From Catonia carolina (lineage: Eukaryota > Arthropoda > Insecta > Hemiptera > Achilidae), in NCBI GenBank assembly GCA_035578175.1, contig JAQMRL010000002.1:93164748-93228747 (forward strand): a stretch of 64,000 nt of DNA, read 5' to 3'. The notes under the pieces are model-generated. The model was not told where the DNA came from. It ran no database searches and saw nothing but the letters and a program-made list of their open reading frames with translations. Shown here in pieces: positions 44,664 to 56,890 of this stretch; position 1 is the first letter of the stretch, and each line of letters begins with the position of its first letter. Both the position numbers and the translations under genes were made by a program.

Positions 44664-45720
44664 AGAAAGAAACAAGAAGAAGGAAGTGGAGGAGGAGGAA
44701 ACAAGATGAAGGTATTATTAAAAACCTGCCATCGTTATAGTTTGCTTGACAACATACTTGGAAGAATCATAGATTTCCCAACAAAGTATTCAAAGTGAAA
44801 TAACATGATAAAAAAATTCACTTTATCAGGTAAACTATCAGAAGTTTATGTACTACAAAGGTTTAATAAATAAATTTTGATGAATCGTAACTTTAGAACC
44901 TTGAGCAAGTTAAGAAAAAGAAAAACCAATTAAATGTCCAGAGTAACAATTAAAATTTTAAACACATGTTTAATTATTTTGTATCAATAAAACGGTAGAA
45001 TGTTTTCTATTAAATTATCGTCAACGTTTCAAGTATGAAGTGTTAAATTATAAACTTCAAAGCTTTTTGTTTATTTCAAGTAAAGCAAAAAGATGACACC
45101 GACAATGTCAAGTTACTCCTGAAAGTACAGTAAAATAAAACTTGTTTCTTGTGAAAACAGATAAGCAAGCACATTAATCTCTCTTATAAAACCGCGAAAG
45201 TCAACATTGTAAGCTTCAGAAATATAGGTCTACAAGAAAATTCAATATGCAACATGCGTGTGATATATTATTGATTATAAATTCAAAGTACACTTTATAA
45301 TCTCCTAACTGTTTACAAAGAAAATAGCAATTCAACTGGGTTTTTCCCATCATATTTTCAACTATGGTTATTTTGTTATTAAGATATGAAGAAGTCATAC
45401 CAAACAATTACTTAAATAAAATATTCCGTAAAATCAGCCATGATTTGACTGTCGACATTCTCATGGGCTTCTAATAATCGCGAATATAATCACTGAAAAA
45501 CTAGTAAGGATCAAAATAAATGGTAATATGACAGGAATCTCATTAATATGCTCAGCAAGCATATTTTTAATTTATTTACCAAACTCATCAAAAAATGTAC
45601 ATACCGCAATAACTATAAAAGGTTATTTAAATATTTTTTGAATCACTGATTGCTATGAAAGCCAATTTGGTCATAAATATTTTTTAATTTCTCTTGCCTA
45701 TATGAATATATAGAAAGAAA
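44664..45720. other. AT-rich sequence, no gene seen
   Basis: No supported feature. Confidence 0.5.
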
Positions 45721-45723
45721 GTA

Positions 45724-45820
45724 TTGTTTTCATGTCGATTTTTCGAAATCGAGTTTTCACCGGATCTACACGTTTTAAGACCCCCTGAACCCAAAAACCT
45801 GTTTTTAGCGATTGGTCTGG

Positions 45821-45851
<31 letters not shown>

Positions 45852-46480
45852 TGTGAACAGAATATCTCAAGAGCGGAAACTAGTACGGACTTGAAACTTG
45901 AAACTTAAGTAAGACAACATTACCGTACCCGACACGAGCATTTTCATCAAAATCGGTCAACCGGAAGTAGTAGTTTATTCGTGTAATTTTTCACTTTTTT
46001 GCGATTTTCTCAAAAACGGTTCCTACGACTTTTTAAAATTTGCCACGTTTACTAAATTTTTTATGCTTTACAAGATAGGGTAGTCGTCATGTCTGTTGAA
46101 ATTCTTGGAAAGGCTGTTTTTACGTCAAAAAATTGTTTTTTTATAATTTCTACTTTAATACGCATTTTAGCGAAAAAATGTATATAATAATTTTAGACAA
46201 TTTAAAATCCTACAATTTTATAAAAATATTTTTTTGTATAACGCTTAGTTTAGCGGTAACTAGCGATTTTCTGTTTTTTTTCTCGCGAAAACGTGTAAAA
46301 AAGTCGATTTTTAAACAATTACAGCCTTAGTATGCACTTTACGACAAAATTGTATAATCAAAATTATAGGAGATTAAAAGATCTACAACTTTTATTTCAA
46401 CCATTTTTCTCTACAGAGCCTAGTTTAACGTGTAAGAGTGATTATCCGTATTTTTAAGCCAAACTGAGGTTGATTTTCAT
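45724..46480. repeat. Probable dispersed repeat: (GT)n block and diverged ~171-bp tandem
   Basis: A (GT)n microsatellite at 45823-45853 is followed by text such as ATATCTCAAGAGCGGAAAC and GATTTTCTCAAAAACGGTTC, a style of repeat seen in several insect genomes (inference). Between 46160 and 46465, two diverged units about 171 bp apart share GCATTTTA/GCACTTTA, AAATTGTATAAT, CTACAA-TTTTAT, CTAGTTTARCG and GATTTTC/GATTATC. The small frame at 46133-46330 is unlikely to be a gene. Confidence 0.45.
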
Positions 46481-46849
46481 TTTGCGTCTTTCACTCATGA
46501 TTAAATTAAGGTTATGTTTTTTGATGTTAGTTTTTTGTTTATTTCTAATGTTTCATTTTCATGTTAATTATTTGTTTAAAATTTGTTACTAAATGGTTCC
46601 AAAACGTAGTTTACTGGTTAGAACTTCATTGCTGGTTAGAGCAATCGTCATTGCAGTTCTTTGATTAACCTTCCCCAGAAAAGATTCTTTGGTCAGAACA
46701 GTTTTAAAAGTCTATACTAAGTACACGGTATGGCTTTGGTATACATGTTTTGTTCGAGAGGATTAGTTTGTAATTTGAATTCATCGTACATTGTCTTGTT
46801 TTGCTAGTAGTTTTGCTACATCAGTTACGTATGATAACAAATATTTTCG

Positions 46850-47240
46850 TAATATAGTTTGTTTGCCGTTTCGGTTGTGACATAAGAGGGGCATTATGTT
46901 GTTGCAAATTAAATCTTGTGTTCTTTCGATCCTATATATTTTGTATATGAGGGTTTAGCAGATTCCCTAAGTTAAATTCCATATATCCAAATTGGTTTTA
47001 CGATTGTCTTTTAAATCATTAATTTTTATGTTGTATAGAATTTTAATTGAGTAAGCATTTTAGCATATAAAAACGCGCATTGCGTTTGGCGAGTATTTGT
47101 GAAGTAAGTGATCCATGTTAAGTTTTTTAACTTAGGTTTTTAAGTAAGAATCATCCATATGGTTAATAGGTATTATTTTTATAATAAAAACCGAAGCAAG
47201 TTAAATATTTCCGATTTTTGAGGTTTAAATATTGAGAAGT
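46850..47240 (-). mobile_element. Jockey-like LINE fragment, RT C-terminus, strongly decayed
   Basis: Minus-strand frames include LTW near 47120, then TIVKPIWIYGI and, after a stop, YKIYRIERTQDLICNN. They match the RRLTW, KPVWSYGI and LQRFQSKFLRLICCA blocks of Jockey ORF2. Several frames are needed. The extent is approximate and the 3' UTR may reach 46600. Confidence 0.55.
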
Positions 47241-48404
47241 TGCCGAACCAAAACATTTGAATGTTTGGTCTAAATAACCGACGGACGTTGTTATGAATAC
47301 ATGCAGATCAATTAATTTTTCTGCATTGCTTTTGGTTTCTTTTAAATCTGTTTCTAGGCCTACTTGAAATTAAAACAAAAGTATAAAACATAAGTTTCAT
47401 TTTAGAGAATTATCCGAGTATTTTTGTAAAACAATAAGCCTAATTACCTTGCGTTTTTAAACATTATAAATACCAAATACCATAACAGTCAAAGTTTTCT
47501 TGATTTGTCAATACTATACAAAAATGTAACATCATCAATTTACTAAAAGTATAATAATATTTAGAAATAATTAAACGCACTGGTACCGCCAGTACGCAGA
47601 ATAAATCATAAAATTTAATGCGTTCTTTGGAAATCTGGTGACATGACACGAAGTGGCAATTTCTCCCCTCACATTACCCCTTCAGACCATATTCGATCCT
47701 AACGGCCTATATATACAATACGGTGATGTCATCAACCGGTACAGATTAAAACAACCTGTATTTAAAAATTATGGTGTTCATAAAAAATGCATAATAAAAA
47801 GGTATATTTATATTTACAAGACGTCTGACTAACATTTTACTACTTCTCTAAGAAATAAATTTTTTACTAAACAAATAAATATGGATACTACTACATTAAT
47901 AATAATATAATTTTATTAAATGTTGCTGACAAGTTGTTAAATAAAAAAAAATGTTGAAACTGTTTAACTGTTTGACTTTCTGAATTTATTTATTACGTAA
48001 TGAAAATTTCAATCTTAATGTAGACAATGATAAATGGAATTATTGGGTTAAGTCTAAGAACCATGATGCATTTAAAAGAGTAACACATTTTTTTTTATCA
48101 AAACAGCAAATTAAAATCTTTATACAGAAACAAGAACGAGAAGTAATAAAGTTAACGTTGAATTTAAAACATACGGCCTACAACAATATTATACATTAAT
48201 AGTAAATGATACAGATACGTTGGGTACTTATTCAATAAGCGAGTCATACAATAATTTTTACCTAATAATACACTATTTACCTTATTGTTTATCACTTTGA
48301 AATTAATTTATTTTTCAAACATATACTATTTAGATGGGAACTTCTGTACTCTGCAAAAGTTTTCATAAATCAAGTATATTTTTAGCTTATTTTTAAACAA
48401 ATTA
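47241..48404. other. AT-rich sequence, no gene seen
   Basis: No recognisable feature. Confidence 0.5.
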
Positions 48405-48535
48405 AGCGCCGGCCACTTCAGTAGCGTAGCGGTAGTGCACTAGCCTATAACGCGGAGGACCCGGGTTTGATTCCCGGCTAGAGTCTGGCAGTACCACGCG
48501 TAAAAAACCTCCGTTAAAATTAGATGACCCACGAA
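48405..48535 (+). mobile_element. tRNA-like SINE head
   Basis: A GCGCCGGCCACTTCAG head, an A box (TAGCGTAGCGG), CCCGGGTTTGATTCCCGGCT around the B box, and a short body ending near ACGAAGCTG. It may be a third SINE family or a divergent family-A copy, and it abuts a family-A 3' fragment in the opposite orientation. It does not look like a functional tRNA because an acceptor stem cannot be closed. Confidence 0.6.
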
Positions 48536-48550
48536 GCTGTTTTCTTCTTT

Positions 48551-48590
48551 TTTGGGGGTTTAATGTCCGACTGTTCTGCATTTACTGCAA
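48551..48590 (-). mobile_element. SINE family A, short 3' fragment
   Basis: The minus-strand text GCAGTAAATGCAGAACAGTC then GGACATTAAAC matches the short-subtype 3' end seen at 23868 and 44611. Confidence 0.6.
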
Positions 48591-50755
48591 TTTTACCAAT
48601 TCCGGTACAGCCTATATTACCTGAAGCTTAAAATAACTACCAATTATTTTCAATTGTAAATTGAAAATAATATTAAAATTTGGTATTAAGTGTGTTCTGT
48701 GCTGTTGTGTGTATTTTTTATACACATGCATACACTATATAACAGTGATTGTATAGTGATTTTGATACTGATATTTACTGGCACAGTGAGTTAAGACCCT
48801 TTTAACTTACGTAGTGAAGTAATCTGAACTCAAGAGTTAAGAAAATGGCTCTCACATTTTTAATTGGCTTCGTTTAAGACAAAATCCTATGAGTCATAAT
48901 CATTTAATGGGTTTAAGAATTACTTTAGATATCTCAAATAATTACTATAGGCTTATGTCATCATGTGCTATTAAACGAATCACAGTGTAAATTTAGAACA
49001 TCACAAGTTCTATAATACTAACGTATTTTGATGATAATAAAATGTTCTTTGTTTAAAACGTAGAAGTTTTATCAGAAATTAAAAAAAACAGTGACAATAA
49101 GATAGTTGAAACGTTATCTTTAAGATATTTCCCTGCGGTAAGACGCCTTTGTCACCAGTGGATGAGAGATTTATTGTAAATTTTTATTCTAACTTTATCT
49201 TTAAATGTCATAACATGTTTTGTAATAGTTTTAACATATTGCTAAGTACTAGTGATATACGAATAATACGTTACAAATTTTGTATGTATGGCGTTCCTAA
49301 GTATGTAATTCATTTTATTCTGTCATCACATTCGGTAACTATTCTGTTGTACTAAAGTACCAAATTTATAATTAAATTTTTAAATATTTAAAATAATGGT
49401 AAGTTTGCGTACGGCTCTTATTCAAATAGAACCCTTTACAAAATCTTATGAAGTTTTAAAATTTCACGAGAATTATGAGGAAAGTTTCATCAAACCTAAT
49501 CTTTGGTGTTAATTATGTTTGTTAGTTAATTATACTCATGCGCGCGTAATGTTGGTCAGGATGAAACATTCGTTTAATCTGACAACGCTGACAAACGTTC
49601 TTATTGGTTTAAATGCGTGAACAGGAGAGCTCATCAACCGTGTAAAGCATTATAGTATGTAAATGAACTTTGCAATGACCATAAAACTGTTAAAACTTAC
49701 GTTTACTTTGCTCCTGTTTTTAACACTTAGGCATACACAATTGTTTATATTTGTCAGTATGGCGTTTTGTGCAATGCCTCATTAACTGTTAATTAATTTC
49801 ATACGTTCAAGAAACAAATTCCTCTAAAGTTTAAATAAAATTATAAAATATTTCGGAGAGCTTAACATAGTTTTATTAAAAGACATCAGCACCGTTAGTA
49901 ATTTTTGATAATAAAATGGAAATATTATTTAAGCCATGGATACACTTCATAAGTTTTGCCAAAACATAACAAAAATCTAATGCGTAAATGTAGCCTAAAG
50001 GTTATCCCATACTATTCGCGCTGCCGATTTAAGCCGTTAGACAAGTTCTAATACATTAATATTTTTCTGTATGCCCAGTAAGCAAAAAAATGAAATGAAA
50101 TAGTAAGATTACACAACTTTATTACCAAAAATTAACCGATACATAAAGTGTAATCTAATTATATACCTATTAATCCATCTTGATACATCCAAGTTTGCTG
50201 GTGGAGCGACCTTAATAAGCAATAGCATTCGGTAAATGTATTAACTCGCTTATAGTGAACTTATACAACAATTTCATTTTTACAACTTTTATAATTTTTT
50301 TAACTTATTTAATGTAATTTTGCAGTTGTGCTAAAATTATCAAAATATGTGCATTACGCAGGGTTTTTAAATAACAAAAATTGGTTTAATGTCTTATAGA
50401 TGGTCACCACTCCACGATAATGCTCGACATAATTAAAATTGTTTATTAAATTAGTAATTAGTAGTGGTGTATTAATGTATCATCTCAAATCTCCATTGGC
50501 CTTTTATTCGTTTATGTCTTTATATTCTTGTATGTTGCGAAAATTTTATGTTTTAAGGAATTATTATAATTTTAAAGATAGTTTCTACGGTGTAATCTTG
50601 AAAATGTATCGTTAAAATAAGAAACACGTAAGTCATCAATGTGTAGTGTTTTATTAGATTTGTAACTTCGGGGATTACTTGAAGTCATCATCGTAGTAAT
50701 GATCATAGTAGTAATGAGTCGCAATAATTTATTTTTGAAATGCTGTACTCATGAA
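48591..50755. other. AT-rich intergenic sequence
   Basis: No gene or element recognised. Confidence 0.5.
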
Positions 50756-50756
50756 A

Positions 50757-50828
50757 TGACGAACGGCTTTACTGCGCTATAAATCTGATTACCATACATC
50801 CAAATCGGTTGTAGCGTTGTCTTGCACG
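50757..50828 (-). mobile_element. Jockey-like LINE remnant, very short
   Basis: The minus strand reads TLQPIWMYGNQIYSAVKPF, the 'KPxWxYGxQIYGxxKP' block of the Jockey copies at 14.2 and 55.6 kb. Nothing recognisable remains on either side. Confidence 0.6.
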
Positions 50829-51698
50829 TCAAAAATTCGAAATCATGAGTACTTTTGATCTCTTGTCAAAATCTGCAAAACTTTTTCAGTGTATCATTAA
50901 ATAATTGTCGCTGATGAGTTTTAATTTAATGGGATTAAAGACATAGTATTAATAAAATATTATGTTTGATAAATTTGTACAAAAATGATGAAATGGAACG
51001 AATATATTTTGGTATGGAAATTTTTTATAACAGCATTTGTTTTCTAGTGTATGGTAGTAGGAATACAGCATAATAACATAAAATCCATGTAAATTATAAG
51101 CTTTAATTTAAACTGTAATAAAATATAATGGATTGTGCGTGCAGCACAAACAAATTTATCCCTCCCATTGTTTCAACTGTTCTCTCATTTATTACTCACT
51201 CTCAGGCCCTCTCGCTCTCATGTGCACGCAGACATCCATGCCCTCAAGTAGGCACATACATATTCATTTTAACGTCTTCATAAATGAATTTATGTAAAGG
51301 GTTATTTAACAAACTGTTCAGTTTGTATTTCAGGCTTAGTTCTACATCATCATGTTTGTGGTCTCAGGAGCCTCCTTACTTGTAGTTAAGAGTAAAGGTA
51401 AATAAAGACCGAGTCAGTCCTTTAACCTGAAATAAAGGCCTATGCTTACTATCTTAGAATAGAGAGTAAGGCAAATGTTACTACTACATATTATTTGTCC
51501 TTAGCTTTGAAAGATAAATTTAATGTTTCATTAAGATAATTAAACACGAATGTTAAGATATCCATAATTTCTTATTATTTTACTAAGAATGATTGCGTAT
51601 AAGTTAATATTTTGTATTTACTTGAAATGTATAATATTGTAACACATAAGCCTAGGTTCGTTTGGAATCTAGATGCAATAAATAATAAACAAATTTCC
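50829..51698. other. AT-rich sequence, no gene seen
   Basis: A pyrimidine-rich patch (51150-51240) is the only compositional feature. Confidence 0.45.
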
Positions 51699-52362
51699 TT
51701 AACCCTAGATCGTCGATTTTGAGACGATGTTACCGCTTGTTGAACCCGTCGCGTCGCAAAATCGTATTTGCTTTATAGCATTGCAATGTTGTCGTTTTAG
51801 TTTGAAATTCAACTACAGTCAGCGTTGCTGTTTTGTACAATAGTTTAGTAATGTATAAAGTAAATTTTACGTATAATACAACAGTTTAGTTGCATATTCT
51901 CCCTGTCTTTTTCTGTTGAAACCACGTTATCCGAGAGTTGAATTTGGTTTTTTCTTGGTTTATATGACGTATTTTTGTATTTATTTTCTTCAGTTTTAAA
52001 CATAGAATCGTTTTTTGTTTGTTTTATTTTGAAATAAACATTATAAGTAACGTTTCGTACGTAATGAATTTTAAAAGTAGATTATAAGAAAGTTTTAAAG
52101 AGTAGTGTCATCTGCAATTTTAGAAAAATATTTGTCTAAAAATTATTTTCAAATAGCTTCAGCATTCCTAACTGTCAGATTAAAATTTCAGTAATGTGTT
52201 TATTCTATTTTCCTAAGTTTTCCTATTATTATGATACGTATTTCACGTGATAAGCTTTGCGATTTATTGCAAATTTTTAATGATTTTTTTACGGTTTGGT
52301 GACCCATATGCTAGAAATGCTCTGCCGGTCTAGAAAAATGTTATTGCCGGCTATAGGGTTAA
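51699..52362. mobile_element. piggyBac-like nonautonomous element (TTAA-flanked)
   Basis: The left end is TTAA then CCCTAGATCGTC; the right end reads CGGCTATAGGG then TTAA, so the termini are CCCTAGA and CCCTATA flanked by TTAA on both sides. TTAA targets and CCCTAGA-type ends are characteristic of piggyBac elements. Inside the left end, ATCGTC and GACGAT form a 6-bp hairpin (51709-51728). No transposase frame is present in the ~656-bp interior. Only about 5-7 bp of the terminal repeats match, so a chance TTAA pair is possible but unlikely given the CCCTA ends. Confidence 0.68.
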
Positions 52363-54531
52363 ACTTATAAATAAAAATTGTTTGTTGACACACTTACTTA
52401 TTAAACGTAGATTACTAACAATTTACATTTTTGAGTAATTTAAATTAAATTAATTTACAAAATATTTAAAGTTCAAACTAATTTAACTATAAGCACATTT
52501 ACCCTAATTAACAAAACCACACAAATGATTTACCGATTCACAACCACTTTATACCACTCATACGCACATCTAATGTAATCAGAACCGGTCCGAGAGCAAC
52601 TCTGTTTCGAAACACTCAACAATTCCATTCATTGACTAACGCACTGCACGGAGTTAGGCTCTGTTTTATACATGCGGTCTAACAGTTTCTCATAACAATC
52701 TATGTTTTGATTTAAAATTTCAAGTATAAATATAAAATATATTATACATAATTCGATAATCTCATGAGAGCAGTTGTATACAATATAAACTAATCAAATA
52801 TTTGTTTGAAAGAATTGTATGAATTTTCAAGTATAAAGAAAAAGTAACTAAATAAAAAAATTATACAACTAATAAAAATACATGAAGTAAACAGATTGAA
52901 TAAATAATACTGTGAAGTAAGACACTCAGTTAAATGAATAGTTGATTTATTATATATAAATTTAAATTTGTGGCAGCAGTCACACGCTAGGCGAACACTA
53001 CATAACGTAATTAATGACAAAAAGTTTTACTTGTATTGGGTTTCATACTAACGTTTTAAGAAAATGTGGGCCAAACGAAAGGAAGCCACTCTTAGGAGAG
53101 CGCGCTTTGCAAAGAAACCTAACATCGGAACAGACCTAAACTTGAACTAGAGTGATCCTATGAGGTCTCAAAAGTAAAAATAAACAAAAAAGTAATAATT
53201 ATTGGTAAGGTCGAAACGTAGTTTAATGGATATAATTAACCTTTATTTATTTAATTTACAGAAAATTATATAAACTTTTTTTATTAGTAAAGCTTTCAAA
53301 TTATTTGAAATAGGTAATTAGTACTTAATAAAGGTGTTTTTGTTGTTTTCATATTTTATGTCACGTCCATATTTTGGCCATTACGGATAACACATTAATT
53401 AGTGCTGATTAATGAGAATTGAAATTAAAATTTACATCAAAATGTACAACCCACGACATTATAAACCATTAACACTACAAAAATATTAAGTGAGGAGTAT
53501 TTTTATATTAAAAATATCTTATGCTTTTTGTACGTATTATACAAAAATTACGGTTAATGCCACAGTTTCCGTTTTTAATCAACGATAAGTACAAGAATTT
53601 TAATTAAAAATGTGTAAAGTAATAAAATTTAAACTGAAGAAAGTTCTTTCGGATAGATGCGGTAGAAAATATCTTTTTTCGATCAGGAGTGATTAAACAC
53701 TTTCTAATTCGTTGGATTTGTATCACTATAAAAATTACTTTAGAATGAATTACAGATAGGCTGTAAAAAATAAGATAAGGCTACAGAAGAGAAAGTTTAG
53801 TCGGAAGAAGTTTGATTTTCTTGAATTTTCTAAAAATGAAATGGAATTTTCGTAAGGATAACGGAGATCTTCTCCCCTACCAAACAAGTAGCTCTGCACA
53901 GATTGAGGAAGGAAAGCCAGCACTCAATCTCCTTATCCGTAAAGCTAGATTTAAAAGTCCGGTATACTGCTGGGAAAATAGATATTGGACATTTTAATGC
54001 TCTATCCCAAAAGATGTACTATTCAGCTTTTCCTTCCCATTCATAATTCCCAAACTAAATTTTTTACATTTAACAAAGTGAAATTATTGTTTTACTTTTG
54101 TCTTTTCATTTAAGTTACCATTAATTCACCACAATTCATGAAAAAGGTGGCTATTTTTATCAGCTTAAATTACATTTTATTAATTCAAATTCATTGGGCA
54201 TATTTAACACTTGGGTTTTAATATTACACCATTATTTTAAAATTTGATGTTTCAATACAATTATTAACAACAGCGAAAAAATTTAACATTTTTCAATTTA
54301 ATTTTAAATGCGAAAGCACAATTCATTGAAACATTGTAAAACTAAAAAAAATAATGGTGTTTCTTTTTTAAATTTAGGAATTCTGAACGTTATCCGCGCA
54401 AATATATTCCACGACAACGTTTTAACTTTATGGTCCCGGGTTTGATTTGTGGTTAAATTCATTCATCTATATATCAGTAATATCATTACCTGTGCTCAAG
54501 CCAATGCTTATGTAGATTATCATTCAAGAAA
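52363..54531. other. AT-rich intergenic sequence
   Basis: No gene supported. The frame at 53812-53997 lies in a slightly GC-richer patch but has no recognisable domain; a short exon cannot be excluded. Confidence 0.4.
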
Positions 54532-54539
54532 AGAAATAA

Positions 54540-54984
54540 CTTTTTACGATACTGTTCAATGAGCTGCACAGTTTCCGGATATGATATTTAATTTAACTGG
54601 CTGTAGGGAATGTTATTTTCAGCAGAAGAGTAACCCAGTGGTACATTCTCCGTTTACAATTATAGGTGTTCTTCATTATTCAAAACCAGAGGTCACTCCT
54701 CCTTTTTCGCATTAGATTTCGCGTCGTACAGTTGAAAAGTTTCTTAGAACTAGGTCACGGGCTATTTGGTTGAGATAGTTATCTAGTCGCTGGCAAAATT
54801 TACTATACTATAAGAACGCGGTTAGTACCTTTACTGTTGAAAATTTTAAATCATCATGGAGGCTTTAATCGCTTACATAGAAAGGAGGGCCAGATGCATG
54901 TCTAAAGAAGTTTTGACGGAAAGGCCTGGATCGATTTTAAGTTACTCTCTGCAGCTGTCCCAAAGAGCTGGAAACCGTGAGTTC
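54540..54984 (-). mobile_element. 5'-truncated Jockey-like LINE, same 3' family as 23.6 kb
   Basis: The minus strand carries the C-terminal blocks and the 3' UTR, including GAAACTGTGCAGCTCATTGA and a TATCGTAAAAA end equivalent to CAGTACCGTAA. AGAAATAA occurs on both sides (54532-54539 and 54985-54992), a plausible 8-bp target duplication. The copy starts at the same block (VQLFGTA equivalent) as the 43.85-kb copy. Confidence 0.78.
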
Positions 54985-55134
54985 AGAAATAATATAAAAA
55001 TAAATAAATAAATTATAAACATTTTGAACAATTAAATATCTCGGTTAAATAATTAATCCTTACTATTAATAGAAATTACATTTTTGTTTGAGAACTTAAA
55101 ATGTAAATTTGAACACAGATTATTGTGTTCAAGG

Positions 55135-55145
55135 ATCGAAAATAT
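55135..55145. repeat. Target-site duplication, left
   Basis: ATCGAAAATAT occurs exactly here and at 55802-55812. Confidence 0.8.
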
Positions 55146-55801
55146 TTTTTTTTTCTCTCTTTAATTTTTTATTTACAACTGTAGAATGTTACAACAAGCA
55201 AATGTGATGATTATCGTGATTATGTAAATGACATGATAGGCATGAGAGGGGTAGGGCCCCCATTGGTGCCTCCCCAAGAATGAAATTTGTATATCAAATT
55301 AGCATGTCTCTACTCCAGCGTCTTTTAAGGCGTCTAGGGGAATTATCAGGTAAATGGACGGAGGAAAGTGAACGCACCAGGGGGTTCTCGTGTTCGTGTG
55401 ACTTGTCGTGAAAGCGTTTGTATAGGTATTCAATGGAATTTTGTACAAATGGTATTTTCAAATCTGTATGTAAGGTTTTGTTGCTAACGTAAAGAGGTGC
55501 TTTTGCTATAAGGCGTAATGTTTTTGACTGGAATGCTTGAATTCGTTGCAAGTTAGAGGGTTTGGTTGAACCGTAGATTTGGGATCCGTAGGTCCAAATA
55601 GGTTTCAAAAGAGAACAATATATGCGTAATTTTTGTGCCATTGGTAATTTTGATCGTTTGTGAAGTAGGGAATACAGAAGTTTAAGTCGGAAATTCAGTA
55701 ATAAACGTTTCCGTTTGATATGTGTGCTCCAAGTTAGTCGTTTATCAAAAGTCAGACCAAGATACTTGACCGTATCTGTTTTTGTGAGAGGTTCATTGTC
55801 T
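55146..55801 (-). mobile_element. 5'-truncated Jockey-like LINE with intact 3' reading frame
   Basis: The 656-bp insertion has an 11-bp target duplication and an A-rich tail (T-rich at 55146-55156). One minus-strand frame stays open from the 5' junction to the natural stop at 55294: TDTVKYLGLTFDKRLTW, KRKRLLLNFRLKLLYSLLHK, LLKPIWTYGSQIYGSTKP, QAFQSKTLRLIAKAPLY, VSNKTLHTDLKIPFVQNS and RRLKRRWSRDML. The lack of stops over ~170 codons suggests a fairly recent insertion of a family distinct from the full-length element. The 3' UTR of ~140 bases follows. Confidence 0.9.
55294..55800 (-). pseudogene. Partial Jockey ORF2 (RT C-terminal ~170 residues), open frame
   Basis: Coding remnant inside the truncated LINE. 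It lacks the endonuclease and RT catalytic core, including the FADD motif, so it can have no RT activity. It keeps the thumb and C-terminal blocks of the Jockey clade through to the authentic stop. The longest Met-initiated part (55641-55294, 115 residues) would be annotated alone by ORF callers but is not a gene of its own. Confidence 0.85.
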
Positions 55802-55812
55802 ATCGAAAATAT
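55802..55812. repeat. Target-site duplication, right
   Basis: Exact copy of 55135-55145. Confidence 0.8.
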
Positions 55813-56848
55813 AAAATAATTCTTTTAATAACAAGTCTTGCTCCTGTGATCATAATACGATATTTTAAAAACCTTAATTTAAAATCGCATTACTGCAAGT
55901 ATCGTAACAAATCTCGTGAATAAATAAAAAATGAAGCCGAATTATATTTTTGAACACTGGTTTGTTCATTATAAATTTATTACTTAATCAATGAATTATT
56001 TAAATGTAATGAACAAAGTAAAATGTATATAATAGCTTTCAAGGATAATAATTTTTATTAACTTGAGTTTAATAAAACAGCAAACAGAGTTCACAGAAAA
56101 TATCTAACGAAAAATTTTCTTCTCTTGTAAATCAATAAATCTGAAGAATCTTTATTATCAAGTGGAGCAATAAACGTAGCTACAAAGCTAAGAAGTGGAT
56201 AAGAGTGCCCCATTTAATTTTGTCTTTTTTTTACTTTCGATTTTTTATCTCCTGTTCACCGGACTTAGGTGTACAGTATGACTTATTGCTTACTACTATG
56301 CTATATACTAGTGTTTATTATTATTTTACCGCTGCACTGAGATTTCTATTTAAGATTGTCTTCCGTGGATATTTTCCACAATAGTTTTTATGCTATAAAT
56401 TTACAATAACTTATCATAAATGATTTTCGCTAAGTGCATTGAATTCTAACAAAAATGTGTGTGCTATGATACAGTAAAAGTATCAGTATACGATAAAAAT
56501 ATTATATAGAAGCATGAACTAAAATTGTGGCTATTAATATATTATACCATCTTATGTGAAATTAATTTTTAGAGCTTATACTGAACTAAATTTAATTAAA
56601 ATTAATTTATAGTGTAAAAGTGTAGTAATAACCTATAAGTTTTAGAAATTATCATATTAATACAAATTAACAAATCAATGAAGACATATTAACACCAATT
56701 TGTATATTGGCAAAAAGTTTACGGTTTTTTGGTATTTTATTTTCCAACTTAGTATAACCATGACACCGTCCACGAATAGTACCACCCAATATTTGAAACT
56801 AAAATAAAATTTTATATAGAGCAAGTAGCAGACTCTGTAGAAGTGATA

Positions 56849-56890
<42 letters not shown>

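Noticed and set aside
44472..44675. 67-codon minus-strand frame
   Set aside because: Arises from a purine-rich tract joined to a SINE 3' fragment.
48405..48480. Functional tRNA gene
   Set aside because: A and B boxes are present but no cloverleaf with a closed acceptor stem and plausible anticodon arm; it continues as a SINE.
53812..53997. Small exon or gene
   Set aside because: The peptide is unrecognised and flanked by AT-rich noncoding sequence; evidence is too weak.
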